Shown: in pieces, positions 8,070 to 16,585 of the stretch
Layout of the letters: the number at the start of each line of letters is the position of its first letter
Position numbering within the stretch: the stretch's first letter is position 1
Assembly (NCBI RefSeq): GCF_016405905.1
Contig: NZ_JAEFCB010000003.1
Span: 1-64,000 of the forward strand
Direction of reading: 5' to 3'
Source of the DNA: Variovorax sp. IB41
GTDB taxonomy: Bacteria > Pseudomonadota > Gammaproteobacteria > Burkholderiales > Burkholderiaceae_C
DNA length: 64,000 bases
Program-made: the position numbers and the translations under genes
Notes under the pieces: model-generated
What the model was told of the DNA's origin: nothing
Databases searched by the model: none
What the model saw: the letters and a program-made list of their open reading frames with translations, nothing else

Positions 8070-8531
8070 ATGCTGTACACGACTGCCCTGATGATCCACA
8101 CCGGCGCGACGCTCGCGGCGATTCTTTCGTTCATGGCCGGCGAGCTGCTTTTTGCCATGGCCCGGAAAGGCCGATGGCGGCCCGCGAGGATGGCGCTGCG
8201 CGCCGGCCGCTCCGCGCACTTGCTGCTCAACCTGGGGGTGCTCGCCGGCATCGTCCTGGTGTTCCTCGGTGGCTGGCCGCTGTGGACACCGTGGCTGCTC
8301 GCGGCATTCGCCGTCATCGCCGTTGCCATGGCGGTGCGGCACGGATTCGTCGCCCCCTGGGAGTTGCGGGTCGAATCGGCGCTCGGCGGCGAGGCTTCGG
8401 TTGCGCAGATCGGAGCGTTCGCGAGCGAAAAGTTTGCCCTCGCTGCGCGCGTGAGCGTGATCGCCCTCTTCGGCGTCGTCGCGGCCTTGATGACGATGAA
8501 GCCGGGCTTGCCGCTCCTGTTCGGCGGTTGA
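8070..8531 (+). CDS. Four-helix integral membrane protein, unknown function
   Basis: A 153-residue, strongly hydrophobic protein. Four membrane segments are visible, around residues 3-28 (ALMIHTGATLAAILSF), 48-68 (HLLLNLGVLAGIVLVFLG), 72-92 (WLLAAFAVIAVAMAV) and 125-147 (VSVIALFGVVAALMT). The histidines in MIHTG and SAHLL lie near the membrane face, as in small cytochrome-b-like or DUF2269-like proteins, but I cannot assign a family. It is followed 109 bases later by a TetR gene in the same direction, which probably controls it. Confidence 0.7.
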   Translation: MLYTTALMIHTGATLAAILSFMAGELLFAMARKGRWRPARMALRAGRSAHLLLNLGVLAGIVLVFLGGWPLWTPWLLAAFAVIAVAMAVRHGFVAPWELRVESALGGEASVAQIGAFASEKFALAARVSVIALFGVVAALMTMKPGLPLLFGG

Positions 8532-8550
8532 TCCCGCCGCCCACGCGCGA

Positions 8551-8582
8551 GGCCCGCACGGATCGATGGACCCGTGCGGGCC
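8551..8582 (+). terminator. Strong GC hairpin after the membrane-protein gene
   Basis: GGCCCGCACGG (8551-8561) pairs with CCGTGCGGGCC (8572-8582), 11 bp around a ten-base loop. There is no T-run directly after it; a T6 run lies about 30 bases on. It may attenuate read-through into the TetR gene. Confidence 0.45.
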
Positions 8583-8640
8583 GCAGCCGCTAGCATGAGC
8601 GACGGCCCGCATTTTTTCATTCGTCTTCAGGAACGCCGAC

Positions 8641-9264
8641 ATGCCACGCAAGGCCATCACCCGACCCCGAAAGCACGCCACGCAGGAGCGCTCCAGAGTG
8701 ACCGTCGATGCGCTGGTCGAAGCAACGGCCCGCATCCTGGTGAAGGAAGGTTTCGACAAGGCCAGCACCAACCGGATCGCCGAGGCGGCGGGCGTCAGCG
8801 TCGGCTCGCTCTACCAGTACTTCCCGAGCAAGGAGGCGCTCGTGGCGGCCGTCATCGAACGCCACAACGAGGAGATCGCGCAGCTCGTGCGCGGTGCCAT
8901 GGCGGAGGTCGCCACGCAGCCGGTGGCCAAGGCGGTGCGCAGGCTCGTTGCGGTGGCCATCGAGGCGCACCGCATCGATCCCAAGCTGCACCGCGCCCTC
9001 GCCGAGCAGATTCCGCACACGGGCCGCTTCGAGAACGCGGTGGGCCTCGTTCGCGAGAGCCACTCCTTCTTCGTCGGCTATCTCGAAGCCCATCGCGATG
9101 AGCTTCGCGTGACCGACCTCGAGCTGGCCGCCTTCATGTGCGTGACGGCCATCGAAGCGCTGGCGCACACCGCGGTGCTGCACCGCGCGGAGATGCTGTC
9201 GGACAAGGCATTGAAGAAGCTCACCGACGAGACCACGCGCTTCGTGGTCGGCTACCTTCAATAG
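8641..9264 (+). CDS. TetR-family transcriptional regulator
   Basis: A 207-residue TetR protein. The helix-turn-helix lies at about residues 40-62 (TNRIAEAAGVSVGSLYQYFPSKEAL), preceded by a basic tail (MPRKAITRPRKHATQERS). The C-terminal ligand domain is of the general TetR type (FVGYLEAHRDELRVTDLELA) and gives no ligand clue. The gene is flanked by the membrane-protein gene and, convergently with seven bases of overlap, the DinB gene. Both neighbours carry GAATGCGAGTA upstream, making this protein the obvious candidate to bind it. Confidence 0.88.
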   Translation: MPRKAITRPRKHATQERSRVTVDALVEATARILVKEGFDKASTNRIAEAAGVSVGSLYQYFPSKEALVAAVIERHNEEIAQLVRGAMAEVATQPVAKAVRRLVAVAIEAHRIDPKLHRALAEQIPHTGRFENAVGLVRESHSFFVGYLEAHRDELRVTDLELAAFMCVTAIEALAHTAVLHRAEMLSDKALKKLTDETTRFVVGYLQ

Positions 9265-9809
9265 GCGTTCGCCCGGGAGGGCTCGGCTTCGAGAAAGTCC
9301 GTGATGCCATCGCGGCTCGGCGTGATGTCCCTCAGTTGCAGAAGGGCCCCGGCATTGCCCCGGTGGTAGCTGCCGTGCAGGCACACATGCAGGATGATTT
9401 CGCCGCGCGTCATGCGCGCGGGCTTTCCGCTGGTGAAGACGAAGTCGACCGGCTCGTCGGCATCGCCGGCCGCGAGGCCGTCCACGTAGGCGACGTACCA
9501 GTCGTCGATTTCGCGGGTGCCGCTCGCGAGCGCGCCGATCTCGGGCAGTTCTTCGGAGCGTGCCGCCCGGAACGTGTGGGGCAACCCTTGCAGGTGGTGC
9601 TGGAAGATCCGGTCGACCGCATGCATGTGGTCGAGAACGCGCCGCATGAGGACAGCGTCCTGCGGACTCAGTTTCCCGAGATTGCGGTCCGCGGCTTCGT
9701 AGAGGCCGCGATCGGCCCAGCGCTTCATGGCGACCAGCTGCGCGTAAGGGTGCGCAGCGCCGGCGGTTGCGTGCATGCGCTGTGTGGATGCGATTTTCTC
9801 GACGCTCAT
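9258..9809 (-). CDS. DinB-family protein (putative metal-dependent thiol S-transferase fold)
   Basis: A 183-residue four-helix-bundle protein of the DinB/YfiT type. The three metal-ligand histidines fit the first-helix region, the LDHMHAVDRIFQHHL segment (about residues 55-70), and the late CLHGSYHRGN, where H-x3-H is the family signature. The start at 9809 has AGGAG eight bases upstream. DinB proteins often use bacillithiol, mycothiol or glutathione, but the substrate here is unknown. The shared motif at 9868-9878 suggests control by the neighbouring TetR. Confidence 0.83.
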   Translation of the reverse strand: MSVEKIASTQRMHATAGAAHPYAQLVAMKRWADRGLYEAADRNLGKLSPQDAVLMRRVLDHMHAVDRIFQHHLQGLPHTFRAARSEELPEIGALASGTREIDDWYVAYVDGLAAGDADEPVDFVFTSGKPARMTRGEIILHVCLHGSYHRGNAGALLQLRDITPSRDGITDFLEAEPSRANAY

Positions 9810-9867
9810 GGTGACTCCTGTTCGTTGTGTCGTCAGGAAAATAATATGAGCGGAGACTCGCTTTAGA

Positions 9868-9878
9868 TACTCGCATTC
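9868..9878 (-). promoter_or_regulatory. Copy of the GAATGCGAGTA motif upstream of dinB
   Basis: Read on the minus strand this is GAATGCGAGTA, identical over 11 bases to 7925-7935. A second GCGAG follows 13 bases on, echoing the tandem spacing at the other site. It lies about 60-70 bases before the DinB start codon and upstream of the AT-rich TATTAT that could serve as its -10 element. Confidence 0.45.
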
Positions 9879-9996
9879 GGGCCGCGCCCACGCGCAGTCT
9901 CTCGACTGAGAGAACGCGGCGATCGTCTTTTCACAACTCGCATTTCGCCCGGAGAAGAAGGCCGCAACCGACGCGCCAGCGGCGCGCCGGAGGAGC

Positions 9997-12666
9997 TCAA
10001 GAGGCGGTGCCGAGTGCGTAGCGCGCGGCCCGCGCGATGCTCGCCGCGTCCACGCTGAAGAACGCGCGCAGCGCGGCGCGCGTGTCGCTGCGCCCGAACC
10101 CGTCGGTGCCGAGCGTGAGGTAACGGCGGCCTTCGGGGAGGAAGGCGCGCACGCTCTCGGGCACGGCGCGCACGTAGTCGGTGGCGGCGACGATCGGCGC
10201 CTTGCCCTTGCCCAGCTGCTGCGCGATGAATGCCTCGCCGGCTTCTTCGCCCGCGATGGCGCGCTGCTCGCATGCAAGACCATCGCGCGCGAGCTCGCTC
10301 CAGCTGGTGACGCTGAACACCTCGGCCTCGATGCCTTCGTCGGCCAGCAGCTGCGCGGCCTTCACGACCTCGGTGAGGATCGCGCCCGAGCCCATCAGCG
10401 TGACCTTCTGCTTGGCCTTGCCGGAACCCGATGCGGCGGGCGCATAGGTGCCGAAGCGATAGCACCCGCGCAGGATGTCGGCTTCCGCGCCCGCGGGCAC
10501 ATCGGGCTGCGCGTAGTTCTCGTTCATGAGCGTGACGTAATAGAAAACGTCCTTCTGCTCGACCATCATTTCGCGGATGCCCGCATCGACGATCACCGCC
10601 ATCTCGCCCGCATAAGCCGGATCGTAGGCCTTGCAGTTCGGAATGGTCGCGGCCACGAGGTGGCTGCTGCCGTCCTGGTGCTGCAGGCCTTCGCCGCCGA
10701 GCGTGGTGCGGCCCGACGTGGCGCCCAGCAGGAAGCCGCGCGCGCGCTGATCGGCCGCGGCCCAGATCGCATCGCCCACGCGCTGGAAACCGAACATCGA
10801 GTAGTAGATGTAGAACGGCAGCATCGCCAGGCCATGCACGCTGTAGCTGGTGGCCGCGGCCGTCCAGCTCGCGATGGCGCCGGCTTCGCTGATGCCCTCT
10901 TCGAGGATCTGCCCGTCGGTGGCTTCGCGGTAGCTCAGCACCGAGCCGATGTCTTCGGGCGCATAGCGCTGGCCCACGCTCGAATAGATGCCCACCTGCT
11001 TGAAGAGATTCGCCATGCCGAAGGTGCGCGCCTCGTCGGCCACGATGGGCACGATGCGCGGGCCCAGGGCCTTGTCCTTCATGAGGTTGCCCAGCATGCG
11101 CACGAACGCCATGGTGGTGCTCATCTCCTTGCCGGCCGCGGCCGTGGCGAACTGCGCGTAGCCCGCGATGTCGGGCTTGGGCACCACGTCGCACGCGGTC
11201 TCGCGGCGCGGCATGGCGCCGCCGAGCGCTTCGCGGTGCTGGCGCAGATAGCGCATCTCGGCACTGTCTTCGGCCGGGCGGTAGAAGTCCATCGCGGTGG
11301 CCTGCGCGTCGGTGAGCGGCAGGTTGAAGCGGTCGCGGAATTCGAGGAGGTCCACGTCGCCCATCTTCTTGTGCGAGTGCGTGGTCATCTTGCCCTGCGC
11401 GGCGCTGCCCATGCCGTAGCCCTTCTTGGTGTGGGCGAGGATCACGGTGGGCTGGCCCTTGTGCTTGGCGGCCGCCGCATAGGCGGCGTGGATCTTCACG
11501 AGGTCGTGGCCGCCGCGCTTCAAGCGATCGATCTGCTCGTCGGTCATGCCTTCGGCCAGGCGCGCGAGTTCGGGGTTCTGGCCGAAGAAATTGTCGCGGT
11601 TGAAGCGGCCGTCCTTCGCGGCGAAGGTCTGCATCTGGCCGTCGACGGTGTTGGCGAACACGCGGGCGAGCGCACCGCTCACGTCCTGCGCGAAGAGGCC
11701 ATCCCAGTCGCTGCCCCATACGAGCTTGACGACGTTCCAGCCTGCCCCCGCGAAGAGCTTTTCGAGTTCGTCGATGATGCGGCCGTTGCCGCGCACCGGG
11801 CCGTCCAGGCGCTGCAGGTTGCAGTTGACGACCCACACGAGGTTGTCGAGTTTTTCGCGCGCGGCGAGCGTGAGCGCGCTCATCGATTCGGGCTCGTCCA
11901 TCTCGCCGTCGCCGAACACGCCCCACACCTTGCGGCCCTCGCAGTTCAGGAGGTTGCGGTGCGTGAGGTAGCGCATGAAGCGCGCGTGGTAGATCGAGCT
12001 GATGGGGCCAATGCCCATCGAGCCGGTGGGGAACTGCCAGAAGTCCGGCATCAGGTACGGATGCGGATAGCTGCTCAGGCCCCGCGCGCCGCGGCCTTGC
12101 GTGAAGGCCGGCGCGGTGAGTTCCTGGCGGTAGTGCGCGAGGTCTTCTTCGCTCAGGCGCCCTTCGAGGAACGCGCGCGCATAGACCCCTGGCGCGCTGT
12201 GCGGCTGGAAGAACACGAGGTCGCCGCGGTGCTGCTCGCTGCGCGCATGGAAGAAGTGATTGAAGCCCGTCTCGAACAGGTCGGCCGCGCTCGCGTAGCT
12301 GGCGATGTGGCCGCCGAGTTCGCCATAGGCCTGGTTGGCCTTGGCCACCATCGCGAGCGCGTTCCAGCGCATCAGCGACGCCAGGCGCTCTTCCACCGCG
12401 AGGTCGCCGGGGAACGGCGGCTGGTCTTCGGCGGCGATGGTGTTGACGTACGGCGTGGCCAGCTCGGGCTGCCAGCCGATGCGCTGCTGGCGCGCCACGC
12501 GGGCCAGTTCGACCAGCATCTGTCGCGCGCGCTGCGGGCCGTGCGTCTGCGCGAGCGCGAGGAAGGCGTCGCGCCATTCGGCGGTCTCTGCGGGATCGGG
12601 GTCGTGCGACATGGGGCTGTCGAGCAACAGGGCGCGCATCTGGTCGGCGGAAATCGGGGCGTTCAT
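9997..12666 (-). CDS. mdeB: Homodimeric 2-oxoacid dehydrogenase E1, MdeB/AceE type
   Basis: An 889-residue thiamine-diphosphate enzyme aligned end to end with the homodimeric E1 of pyruvate dehydrogenase. Features include YVNTIAAEDQPPFPGD near the start, GIGPISSIYHARFMRYL, the ThDP/Mg motif GDGEMDEPE...VVNCN (about residues 250-280), HTKKGYGMG and TLGGEGLQHQDGSSH. No E2 or E3 gene is near. A lone E1 with a divergent Lrp/AsnC regulator matches the MdeB group, which acts on 2-oxobutyrate from methionine breakdown, but mdeA (methionine gamma-lyase) is absent. A true AceE acting on pyruvate is the alternative, so the fold is certain and the substrate is not. Confidence 0.8.
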   Translation of the reverse strand: MNAPISADQMRALLLDSPMSHDPDPAETAEWRDAFLALAQTHGPQRARQMLVELARVARQQRIGWQPELATPYVNTIAAEDQPPFPGDLAVEERLASLMRWNALAMVAKANQAYGELGGHIASYASAADLFETGFNHFFHARSEQHRGDLVFFQPHSAPGVYARAFLEGRLSEEDLAHYRQELTAPAFTQGRGARGLSSYPHPYLMPDFWQFPTGSMGIGPISSIYHARFMRYLTHRNLLNCEGRKVWGVFGDGEMDEPESMSALTLAAREKLDNLVWVVNCNLQRLDGPVRGNGRIIDELEKLFAGAGWNVVKLVWGSDWDGLFAQDVSGALARVFANTVDGQMQTFAAKDGRFNRDNFFGQNPELARLAEGMTDEQIDRLKRGGHDLVKIHAAYAAAAKHKGQPTVILAHTKKGYGMGSAAQGKMTTHSHKKMGDVDLLEFRDRFNLPLTDAQATAMDFYRPAEDSAEMRYLRQHREALGGAMPRRETACDVVPKPDIAGYAQFATAAAGKEMSTTMAFVRMLGNLMKDKALGPRIVPIVADEARTFGMANLFKQVGIYSSVGQRYAPEDIGSVLSYREATDGQILEEGISEAGAIASWTAAATSYSVHGLAMLPFYIYYSMFGFQRVGDAIWAAADQRARGFLLGATSGRTTLGGEGLQHQDGSSHLVAATIPNCKAYDPAYAGEMAVIVDAGIREMMVEQKDVFYYVTLMNENYAQPDVPAGAEADILRGCYRFGTYAPAASGSGKAKQKVTLMGSGAILTEVVKAAQLLADEGIEAEVFSVTSWSELARDGLACEQRAIAGEEAGEAFIAQQLGKGKAPIVAATDYVRAVPESVRAFLPEGRRYLTLGTDGFGRSDTRAALRAFFSVDAASIARAARYALGTAS

Positions 12667-12685
12667 GACGGCACTTTAAGCCGAC

Positions 12686-12750
12686 ATGCGGAAAATTAGC
12701 TACCGGCGCACGCAAGCCCACGCGGGCATCGCAGCATAAAATTCCGCCAT
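12686..12750. promoter_or_regulatory. Divergent control region with imperfect inverted repeat
   Basis: The arms at 12686-12697 (ATGCGGAAAATT) and 12738-12750 (AAAATTCCGCCAT) are near-inverse copies flanking the centre of the 105-base gap between mdeB and the Lrp gene. TAAAAT at 12737-12742 is a plausible -10 for the Lrp gene. Widely spaced AT-containing half-sites suit Lrp-type octamers, and divergent placement suits combined target control and autoregulation. Confidence 0.4.
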
Positions 12751-12771
12751 CTTTTGATTTCGAAGCATTTC

Positions 12772-13245
12772 ATGCAACTCGATGCCATCGACCTGCGCAT
12801 TCTCGACGAGCTGCAACGCGACGGCGCGCTGTCGAACGTGGAGCTCGCGCGCCGCGTGCATCTCTCGCCCTCGCCATGCCTGGCGCGCGTGAAGGTGCTC
12901 GAAGCGAACGGCGTGATCGACCGCTACGTGGCGCTCGCGAGCGCGAAGGCGCTGGGCCTCGGGCTCAACGTGTTCATCTCGATCAGCCTCACGACGCAGA
13001 GCAAGCAGTCGCTGGCCGACTTCGAGCAGCGCATCGCCGAGCACGACGAGGTGATGGAGTGCTACCTGATGACGGGCGACAGCGACTACCTCATCCGCAT
13101 CGCCGTGGCCGACATGGCGGCGCTGGAGCGGTTCATCATGGAACAGCTCACGCCGATTCCGGGCATCGAGAAGATCCGCTCGAGCTTTGCGCTCAAGCAG
13201 GTCAGATACAAAACGGCGCTGCCGTTGCCAGCAGCGCCGTCCTGA
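12772..13245 (+). CDS. Lrp/AsnC-family regulator, divergent from mdeB
   Basis: A 157-residue protein of standard Lrp length. The N-terminal helix-turn-helix (about residues 5-50, LDAIDLRILDELQRDGALS then ARRVHLSPSPCLARVKVLE) is followed by the RAM ligand/oligomerisation domain with ECYLMTGDSDYLIRIAVADM. ATG at 12772 starts two residues before the conserved LDxxDxxIL; an in-frame TTG at 12754 is less likely. Its divergent position implies amino-acid- or 2-oxoacid-responsive control of mdeB, as MdeR does in Pseudomonas. Confidence 0.87.
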   Translation: MQLDAIDLRILDELQRDGALSNVELARRVHLSPSPCLARVKVLEANGVIDRYVALASAKALGLGLNVFISISLTTQSKQSLADFEQRIAEHDEVMECYLMTGDSDYLIRIAVADMAALERFIMEQLTPIPGIEKIRSSFALKQVRYKTALPLPAAPS

Positions 13246-13270
13246 AATCCGGGCCAGCCCGAAGGCCGGC

Positions 13271-15283
13271 TTACTTCTTGAGCTTCGGCTGGATCGGGTC
13301 GGCCGTGAGGTAGCCGACGACGGCGCTGAAGCCGTCCTTGTAGTTGGTCTTGATGAGCGGGCCGACCGCGTCCTTCACGCCCTGCACCGTGGTGCCGATG
13401 AATTCGCCCGCGTGCTGGAAGTTGCTCATGATGTACGTCCAGCCGTTGATCTCGTCCACGGCATGCAGGCCCGTGCACTCGGCGCCGGCCGGGGTCGAGA
13501 GGATGCGGCTGAGCTTCTTCGTGTCGACGTTGTAGGCCCACAGGAAGTTGTTCACGTGGTTGCCGCTGTCTTCGCCGATGAAGAGAGTGCGCATCTTTTC
13601 CGAGAACTTGATGTTGTCGGGGCTGGCGATCTTGTCGGGGTTGGCGGTGTTGCCCAGGGCGTCGGCGGCGATGTCCTCGCCCACGATCAGCGCCTTGGTC
13701 GAGAAGGGCACCCAGTCGCTGTTGATCGCGGTGCCGCCGATGTCCTTCTTGCCGCCGGCCATCGAATGGGCCAGCACGCCGCCGGCCTTCAGGAGCTTGT
13801 CGAGCGAGACGTTCATCTCCGCGCGCCAGGCCTTGCCGTTCTTGACCATCGAGTCCTGGATGTTGGCCAGCGCCGAGTAGGCGACCTTGTCCTTGGCGTT
13901 GACGGTGGTGCCTTCCATCTTGGTGAAGGCCATGCTGGCGCCCACGAGGTTGGCGTAGCGGTGCGTCTCCAGGAAGGCAGCGGCCTTCTCCATGCCGGGC
14001 ACGAGCTTGACCCACTGCGCGACGCCGTCGGCGAAGATCTTCGTGTAGCTCGCATCGAGCGGGTCGGCGAACTTCACATCCATGATGTCGGTCGGGGCGA
14101 TGGTGTTGGCCAGCGTCTCGATCTCGGCGCTGGTGGCGTGGCCCAGCTTGATCCAGGTGAGCTCGGCGCCAGCGGCGGCCGGGTCGATCGAGAAGCCGGT
14201 GCCCACCTTGGCGACGTACAGCGTGCCGGCCGAGAGGTCCTTCTCCTTGTCGGCCACGAACATGAAGAGGCCGCCGTTGGTGTAGTCGTCGCCCATGAGC
14301 GCCGTGCGGTTGTCGGGCATCACCTGGATCAGCTCGTGCGAGATGCGCCCGAGGCAATAGTGCTTCTTGACGCTGCCGGTGCCGTCCGGGTTCACGGTGA
14401 CTTCAGGCAGGTGGCCGTAGTGGTAGGCGCGGGCCGCGGTCTCGCTGCCGAACACGTTCTTGCTGTAGGCCTTGAACTGCGCGTTGGTCGAGGCGGTGAA
14501 GGCATCGGGCTCGTACTCTTCGCTGGAGAGGTGCGTGCCCCAGGGCGAGAGGCTCGCGCCGCAGGTGATCCACAGGCCGTGGGCGCTGGACATGTCCACG
14601 TTGTGGTACTTCACCAGGCTCAGCTTGCCGGTGGCCTGGTCCTGGTCGAGCGTGAGCACGGCGATCGGCGAGGGCAGCTGGCCGTAGGTGCTGTCGCCCT
14701 TCTGGTTCTTGGTCGTGTATTCGAACTGGACCACGGCGAACACCGGCTTGCCCTTGACGCCGGGCACGCTGGCGTTGGGCAGGCTCAAGAGCGAGCTGCC
14801 GTCGGGTGCGTCCGAGAAGAACTGGCGCTCCTTGCCGACCACGGAGGCGTCGACGATCGGCTTGTTGTTGATGTCGACGTAGCCGCCGGCGAGCACCTTG
14901 CCGCCGTTGCCGTCGGACACCATGTCGCCGGTCAGGAAGAAGGGCTGGTAGGCCAGCTTGTATTCGGTGGAGCTGCCGTTGTCGAACGACACCTTGAGCG
15001 TGGAGCCCACGGTGGTGGTGGCCATGGCGGCGGCGTCGGTGAGCGACGGTGCGGCCATGCTGCTGAATTCGGCCGAGACGAAGTTGACGGCGGGCGTCGG
15101 TGCGGGCGGTGCCGGCGGGGGCGCAGGCGGCAGCACGATGGGCGGGAAGGCCTGGCCGCCGCCGCCACCGCCGCCGCAGGCGGTGAGGAAGGCGACGCCG
15201 CCCAGCGGCAGCATCGGGGCCGCGCCCAGCAGTTTGAGGGCGTGGCGGCGGGAGGCCGTGGGGGCCTTGGTGGAATCAGTCAT
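13271..15283 (-). CDS. phoX: PhoX-family alkaline phosphatase, Tat-exported lipoprotein
   Basis: A 670-residue protein of the PhoX/DUF839 family, Ca/Fe-dependent phosphatases that release phosphate from esters outside the cytoplasm. The leader has the twin-arginine motif SRRHALK, a hydrophobic stretch and a lipobox LTAC followed by seven glycines, so it should be a Tat-dependent lipoprotein. Family motifs include HGLWITCGASLSPWGTHLSSEE, RAYHYGHLPEV and GEDSGNHVNNFLWAYN, the last near the iron/calcium site. A four-unit Pho box lies about 80-120 bases upstream, predicting PhoB induction. It is convergent with the Lrp gene. Confidence 0.9.
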   Translation of the reverse strand: MTDSTKAPTASRRHALKLLGAAPMLPLGGVAFLTACGGGGGGGQAFPPIVLPPAPPPAPPAPTPAVNFVSAEFSSMAAPSLTDAAAMATTTVGSTLKVSFDNGSSTEYKLAYQPFFLTGDMVSDGNGGKVLAGGYVDINNKPIVDASVVGKERQFFSDAPDGSSLLSLPNASVPGVKGKPVFAVVQFEYTTKNQKGDSTYGQLPSPIAVLTLDQDQATGKLSLVKYHNVDMSSAHGLWITCGASLSPWGTHLSSEEYEPDAFTASTNAQFKAYSKNVFGSETAARAYHYGHLPEVTVNPDGTGSVKKHYCLGRISHELIQVMPDNRTALMGDDYTNGGLFMFVADKEKDLSAGTLYVAKVGTGFSIDPAAAGAELTWIKLGHATSAEIETLANTIAPTDIMDVKFADPLDASYTKIFADGVAQWVKLVPGMEKAAAFLETHRYANLVGASMAFTKMEGTTVNAKDKVAYSALANIQDSMVKNGKAWRAEMNVSLDKLLKAGGVLAHSMAGGKKDIGGTAINSDWVPFSTKALIVGEDIAADALGNTANPDKIASPDNIKFSEKMRTLFIGEDSGNHVNNFLWAYNVDTKKLSRILSTPAGAECTGLHAVDEINGWTYIMSNFQHAGEFIGTTVQGVKDAVGPLIKTNYKDGFSAVVGYLTADPIQPKLKK

Positions 15284-15361
15284 TTTGTTTTCCGCAGATC
15301 GTGGGGTGGTTGCGGTGAGGCCAAAAGTCAGCCTCCCGTCAGACCGTGGACCTTAAGAGGC

Positions 15362-15405
15362 GCCCGTGACGAATCTGTGCATCGCCCATGACAGAACGAT
15401 GACGC
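15362..15405 (-). promoter_or_regulatory. Pho box upstream of phoX
   Basis: On the minus strand GCGTCAT-CGTT-CTGTCAT (15405-15388) matches the PhoB consensus CTGTCAT-N4-CTGTCAT with mismatches only in the first two bases. The 11-base period continues with weaker units GATGCAC and TCGTCAC (to 15362), giving four half-sites in phase. It lies 79-122 bases before the PhoX start codon. Confidence 0.75.
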
Positions 15406-15451
15406 CGCGCCCTGAAAGCGCTCGCCGGCGGAAAAAGGAAAACGGCGCGGC

Positions 15452-16585
15452 TTATTTCGGCCAGAGCGCCCACAGGCGCAGCGGCTGGTTCATGCTCGCG
15501 GCCAGCCGGCCCGCATCGGGGCCTGTGCCTGCGAAGTAATCGGCGCGCACCGCGCCGAGGATCGCGCTGCCGGTGTCCTGCGCCACCACCAGCTTCTGCA
15601 GCTGCGCCGCCGGCCCGCTCGAGGCGAGCCACACCGGCGTGCCGTACGGAATGCTGTCGCGATCGACCGCGATCGAGCGCCCCGCCGTGAGCGGCACGCC
15701 CTGCGCGCCGCGCGGGCCGAAGGCGGCGTCCACCTCGCTCATCGTTTCCTCGCGGAAGAACACGTAGCGCGGATTGCTCCACAAAAGCTGCGACACGCGC
15801 TGCGGGTTCTGCACGGCCCAGGCCTTGGTGTCGTCGGGCCACTTGCCCACCTTGCTCACGCCCTGGCTCATGAGCCATTGCTGCACGCTGCGGTAGGGCT
15901 GCTCGTTGGTGGCCGAGAAGGCCACGCGCACGGTGTGCTGGTAGCCGTTGGCCTCGGTGATGCGCAGGCGCCCGGAGCCCTGGATGTGCAGCATCAGCGC
16001 ATCGATGGGGTCGGCCATCCACGCGATCTCGCGGCCGCGCAGGGCGGCTTGCGCTTCGGGCAGCGTCTCGATTTCCTGGCGCGTGTACCAGGGGCGCTTG
16101 GGCACGAGGCCATCGGGCGCCTGGTAGAGCGGCACGCTGAAGGTGGCGTTCGGCACGCGCGAGGCTTCGTACACCGGCTCGTAGTAGCTGGTGAGCTTGC
16201 CTTCGCTCTGGCCCGCGAGCGATTCGACGCGGTAGGGCTGCAGCCGGTCGGTCATCCACTGGCGCTGCTCTTCGGGCGTGGCGATGGCCAGCTGGCGCAC
16301 CTCGCGGCACAGCGGCGCGAAGGCGGCGTTGGGGCGCGCGCAGTTGGCCAGGAGCGCGATCCAGGCTTCGTGCAGCGGGTCTTCGCCGAAGCCCGGAAGC
16401 TCCGCCCAGCCGACGGGCACCCAGCGGCTCTTGGGGTGCGCGAGCGATCCGGTGAGCGGTCCGAGCTCGCGCGGCGGGGTGGCGGCGGGGCGGGTGGGGG
16501 CGTCGGGCACGCGGGGGCCGACGGAACAGCCGGCAAGCGTTGCTACGATCGCAAGCCCGACCAGCCACTGGAGTCCATTTCTCAT
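15452..16585 (-). CDS. mltA: Membrane-bound lytic murein transglycosylase A
   Basis: A 377-residue lipoprotein. The signal MRNGLQWLVGLAIVATLAGC ends in the lipobox LAGC, which decides the start at 16585. The MltA domain follows (LTSYYEPVYEASR, EIAWMADPIDALMLHIQGSGR), then the C-terminal 3D domain with the catalytic aspartate in AQDTGSAILGAVRADYFAGTG. It cleaves the MurNAc-GlcNAc bond of peptidoglycan to the 1,6-anhydro product, anchored in the outer membrane. Its start codon overlaps the divergent small gene at 16584, so its promoter must lie inside that gene. Confidence 0.93.
   Translation of the reverse strand: MRNGLQWLVGLAIVATLAGCSVGPRVPDAPTRPAATPPRELGPLTGSLAHPKSRWVPVGWAELPGFGEDPLHEAWIALLANCARPNAAFAPLCREVRQLAIATPEEQRQWMTDRLQPYRVESLAGQSEGKLTSYYEPVYEASRVPNATFSVPLYQAPDGLVPKRPWYTRQEIETLPEAQAALRGREIAWMADPIDALMLHIQGSGRLRITEANGYQHTVRVAFSATNEQPYRSVQQWLMSQGVSKVGKWPDDTKAWAVQNPQRVSQLLWSNPRYVFFREETMSEVDAAFGPRGAQGVPLTAGRSIAVDRDSIPYGTPVWLASSGPAAQLQKLVVAQDTGSAILGAVRADYFAGTGPDAGRLAASMNQPLRLWALWPK

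Noticed and set aside
9898..9913. TCTCTC-GACT-GAGAGA hairpin between mdeB and dinB
   Set aside because: The stem is short with no T-run; not enough for a terminator call.
10660..12699. Long plus-strand frame opposite mdeB; similar ones oppose phoX (13187-15391) and glnE (25895-28804)
   Set aside because: These are artefacts of high GC in the antisense frame, with no motif, signal or ribosome site.
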